Positions 61,738 through 64,000 of a DNA stretch of 64,000 nt are shown here, one piece after another. Under the pieces are notes generated by a model. That model saw only the letters and a program-made list of their open reading frames with translations, was not told the DNA's origin and made no database searches. The stretch covers positions 1 to 64,000 of the forward strand of contig NZ_JARBTK010000004.1 in the NCBI RefSeq assembly GCF_029240215.1, in the 5' to 3' direction. This DNA comes from Chryseobacterium sp. GTDB taxonomy: Bacteria > Bacteroidota > Bacteroidia > Flavobacteriales > Weeksellaceae. The number at the start of each line of letters is the position of its first letter. Position 1 is the first letter of the stretch. The position numbers and the translations under genes were made by a program.

Positions 61738-62967
61738 TTATTTTTTAGGATTTATTTTTAATTTATTCATGATTATTGCCGAAACAATAAGCAAAGTCAA
61801 AGGAATTAAAGACAGATAAAAAGCCTGTTGTCCGCTGAATTCCTGAAAGACAAAACCTGTGATAATTGATCCGATTGTTCCTCCTATTGCAGAAAAAACG
61901 ACGATAAGACCAGACATTGCACTATGTAAATATTTCGGAATTGAAGCCAGAATAACAGAATTGATACTTGGATAAATCGGTGCCAACAAACCTCCCATTA
62001 AAGGAAAAAGGTAAACGACAAGCGGTGCATTCAACCAGTTTGTATTGGTGCTGATCACAATATCGTGCGTCAATGGAAGAACCAGTAAAATACTTATGGC
62101 AAAACCAACTACACAGAATGAAACAACATATATCCAGCTGAATTTCTTTGAGAAAAATCCTGACAAGAATCTTCCCAGAGCAAAAGCTCCCGCCAAAACT
62201 GCACCTGCCTGAATACTCATCGACGTAGGAACTTTTAAAATTTCTTTATAAAAAGTCGGCGTCCAGGTCTGGAAACTTTGTTCAACCAAAACGAATAAAA
62301 AAGCACACAATAAAAAGAATAAAACTTTTTTGTAACTGAATAAACTGATACTGTTTTTGAGATCTCCAAGCAAACTTGTCTCTTCACTTTTAGCATCGTT
62401 TTCATTTAGTTTGGAAAAAAAGAGAAAAAGAAAAGACAAAACCGACAGACCTCCCAAAACCCAATATGCATTCAGCCAATAAGTAGATTTAGGATTATTG
62501 TCATCCATAAAAAGGCTGAAAAGTACATTTCCCATCAAAACACCAACCATGAAAAACCCTTCAAGAAATCCCATAAAACTGGAGTGTTCTTTATCAGTTT
62601 CTGTAACCAGACCTATCGATGTGAAAACTGAAATTTTGATTAGGGCAAAAGAAATCCCTACAATGGCAAATAACAATTTAAAGAACCAGAACTCATTGGC
62701 AAACGGCATTACAAAACACATACAGCTTACCAAAAAAAGTGCGATAAGCATTGAATTTTTGATTCCTATTTTAGGTAAAAATGAGGCTAAAATAAATGAG
62801 CAGATTGCAATCGGAAGATCTTTGAAACCTTCCAAGACGCTCGCCTGAGATTTTGAGACATCAAAATTCTGCTGCATCTGCAAAATCACTGTCCCAACAG
62901 AATTGAGAAGGATTGCAAAGACGAAATAATTTAAAAACAAAGCTGCTTTTATGTTGAAATTTTTCAT
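61738..62967 (-). CDS. MFS transporter
   Basis: This 409 aa protein has about 12 transmembrane helices (for example YFVFAILLNSVGTVI near the start and GAVLAGAFALGRFLSGFF centrally). It is the first gene of the trehalose operon, overlapping in function with the trehalase that starts 2 bp beyond its stop. Transport of trehalose or its product across the inner membrane is the context-based assignment. No further substrate motif is visible. Confidence 0.88.
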   Translation of the reverse strand: MKNFNIKAALFLNYFVFAILLNSVGTVILQMQQNFDVSKSQASVLEGFKDLPIAICSFILASFLPKIGIKNSMLIALFLVSCMCFVMPFANEFWFFKLLFAIVGISFALIKISVFTSIGLVTETDKEHSSFMGFLEGFFMVGVLMGNVLFSLFMDDNNPKSTYWLNAYWVLGGLSVLSFLFLFFSKLNENDAKSEETSLLGDLKNSISLFSYKKVLFFLLCAFLFVLVEQSFQTWTPTFYKEILKVPTSMSIQAGAVLAGAFALGRFLSGFFSKKFSWIYVVSFCVVGFAISILLVLPLTHDIVISTNTNWLNAPLVVYLFPLMGGLLAPIYPSINSVILASIPKYLHSAMSGLIVVFSAIGGTIGSIITGFVFQEFSGQQAFYLSLIPLTLLIVSAIIMNKLKINPKK

Positions 62968-62986
62968 GGAGTTAATTTCTTGGTGG

Positions 62987-63016
62987 CTAAGATAGAAGCA
63001 TTTCAGTTAACGTTAA
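62987..63016 (-). promoter_or_regulatory. Weak promoter of trehalose operon with TTAACGTTAA palindrome
   Basis: On the minus strand TATCTTAG (62994-62987, seven of eight matches to TAnnTTTG) has TTA instead of TTG 19 bp upstream. The perfect 10-bp palindrome TTAACGTTAA (63007-63016) overlaps that site. A weak -33 fits activator-dependent expression by the divergent AraC regulator. Confidence 0.4.
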
Positions 63017-63037
63017 TTTAACATAGTAAATCAATAT

Positions 63038-63068
63038 TTGAACTATATTAATATAATTGCTATTTTTA
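63038..63068 (+). promoter_or_regulatory. Promoter of the AraC-family regulator gene
   Basis: TTG (63038-63040), 20 bp, TATTTTTA (63061-63068; seven of eight matches). The start codon lies 22 bp further on. Confidence 0.55.
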
Positions 63069-63090
63069 TAACCTAAATATCATTAACTAA

Positions 63091-63990
63091 ATGAAAGTTA
63101 CTTTTGAAAGAGTAATTCCTGATGAAAAGAGCTCTTTTCGCACGATTCACAACAACTCACCCATCTCAGAATTCAAATGGGAATATCATTATCACCCGGA
63201 AATTGAGCTCGTGTGCGTAATTTCCGGGAGTGGAACACGACACGTTGGCTACCACAAAAGCAATTATACGAGTGGCGATTTGGTATTAATTGGTTCCAAT
63301 ATTCCACATTCGGGATTTGGTTTAAATTCGATTGATCCGCATGAAGAAATTGTTCTACAATTCAGACAGGAAATTTTGCAGTTTCCTGAACAGGAAGTGG
63401 AAGCAAGATCTATTAAAGATTTATTAGAACTTTCGAAATACGGTATAAAATTTCACAGAAAAATAAAAAAAGTGATGATTCCAAAACTGAGACTGATGCT
63501 GGAATCTGAAGGTTATAAAAGATATTTATTGCTGCTGGAAATCCTCTTCGAACTTTCAAAGTCTAAAGATTACGAACTGTTGAATAACGAAATTATGCCT
63601 TACACCATCATTTCAAAAAACAAAACAAGACTGGAAAATATTTTCACCTTTGTAGAACGCAACTACGACAAAGAAATTAATATTGAAGATGTAGCAAAAT
63701 TGGCAAACCTAACGCTTCCCGCATTCTGTAATTTTTTTAAAAAAGCAACCCAAATCACGTTTACAGAATTCGTAAATCGATACCGCATTAACAAAGCTTG
63801 TTTATTAATGGCGCAGGATAAAAGCATTTCAGAATGCAGTTACAATTGCGGCTTTAACAATGTAACTTACTTCAATAGAATGTTTAAAAAATATACAGAA
63901 AAAACACCCTCAGAGTTTATTAAGAATTTCTCACACAACAAAGTTAATGTAGATTTGAAAGTTGAGGCTAAAGCTACATTTTTAGAATAA
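63091..63990 (+). CDS. AraC-family transcriptional regulator of trehalose locus
   Basis: This 299 aa protein has an N-terminal cupin ligand-binding domain (EYHYHPEIELVCVISGSG, about 31-48) and a C-terminal double helix-turn-helix of the AraC type (about 190-285), with the typical CGFNNVTYFNRMFKKYTEKTPSEF. Divergent to the MFS-trehalase-receptor operon with 123 bp between, it is the likely activator. The ligand, probably trehalose or a product, is inferred. Confidence 0.9.
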   Translation: MKVTFERVIPDEKSSFRTIHNNSPISEFKWEYHYHPEIELVCVISGSGTRHVGYHKSNYTSGDLVLIGSNIPHSGFGLNSIDPHEEIVLQFRQEILQFPEQEVEARSIKDLLELSKYGIKFHRKIKKVMIPKLRLMLESEGYKRYLLLLEILFELSKSKDYELLNNEIMPYTIISKNKTRLENIFTFVERNYDKEINIEDVAKLANLTLPAFCNFFKKATQITFTEFVNRYRINKACLLMAQDKSISECSYNCGFNNVTYFNRMFKKYTEKTPSEFIKNFSHNKVNVDLKVEAKATFLE

Positions 63991-64000
63991 AAAAAGCTGC

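Noticed and set aside
61738..62967. Treating the MFS transporter as a drug exporter
   Set aside because: Its position in one unit with trehalase and a TonB receptor favours sugar transport; no drug-exporter motif was seen.
1..64000. tRNA, rRNA, CRISPR, prophage and insertion-sequence search by eye
   Set aside because: No cloverleaf, rRNA-like stretch, transposase or integrase was recognised; a covariance-model search would be needed to exclude divergent RNAs.

Overview
The window looks like core chromosome of a Flavobacteriia member, most likely Chryseobacterium or a close Weeksellaceae relative. The evidence is low GC, many promoters of the Bacteroidota type (TTG, about 19 bp, TAnnTTTG), a T9SS type A sorting tail and a T9SS plug protein, SusC/FecA-like TonB receptors, and the Bacteroidota marker families DUF4290, DUF4295 and DUF5715. 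No rRNA, tRNA, CRISPR array, prophage or insertion sequence was recognised. The genus call is an inference from family content, not from a search.

Layout. 1-1700: remnant of a Bacteroidota type VI secretion (T6SSiii) locus, with a ClpV-like N-domain cut off where the first AAA+ module should begin and a PKD membrane protein. 1.9-3.4 kb: trigger factor. 3.4-7.1 kb: probable metal-uptake cluster (His/Cys-rich small protein, ZnuD-like TonB receptor, lipoprotein) with operator-like palindromes. 7.3-18.8 kb: housekeeping genes (ABC-F ATPase, M15-like peptidase, aquaporin, LuxE-like protein, LpxH, QueD, ComF, Upp, Der) and two small redox/haem proteins. 18.8-20.3 kb: a lipoprotein alpha-amylase of the archaeal/plant GH13_7 type. 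20.4-22.5 kb: DUF4290-murA. 22.5-29.4 kb: DUF2207-LemA pair, a lone NIL-domain gene with an operator-like promoter, a YiiX-like hydrolase, DUF1801, and a large T9SS-secreted fibronectin III protein. 29.6-40.5 kb: aminotransferase, murB, a frameshifted gene, proC, lnt, the rpmB-rpmG-DUF4295-ftsY cluster, sppA and folK. 40.5-43.1 kb: tandem OmpA-like paralogues, one lacking the OmpA domain. 43.1-55.6 kb: recQ, fmt, ribB (RibBX type), a luciferase-like oxidoreductase, a PIF1-like helicase, a gamma-carbonic anhydrase, a double-N-domain Nfu protein, hemH and a toxin-antitoxin pair. 55.7-57.6 kb: T9SS plug protein and an MBL-fold hydrolase. 57.8-64 kb: trehalose-utilisation locus (MFS transporter, GH37 trehalase, TonB receptor) with a divergent AraC regulator.

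How the genes work together. Cell-envelope functions dominate: MurA, MurB, LpxH, Lnt, SppA, OmpA proteins, T9SS components and TonB receptors. Translation and protein-targeting genes (tig, rpmB, rpmG, DUF4295, ftsY, fmt, der) form the other large group. The only complete-looking catabolic unit is the trehalose locus at the right end.

Most notable items: a MurA with Asp at the normally catalytic Cys position (predicted fosfomycin resistance); the archaeal-type amylase; the truncated ClpV; a terminator-like hairpin inside the start of a lipoprotein gene; a perfect promoter whose -33 element sits in a palindrome before the lone NIL gene; a gene with homopolymer frameshifts; a possible small RNA at about 12.66-12.77 kb; and a dispersed inverted-repeat family with three copies. 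I see no clear novel defence or mobile system.
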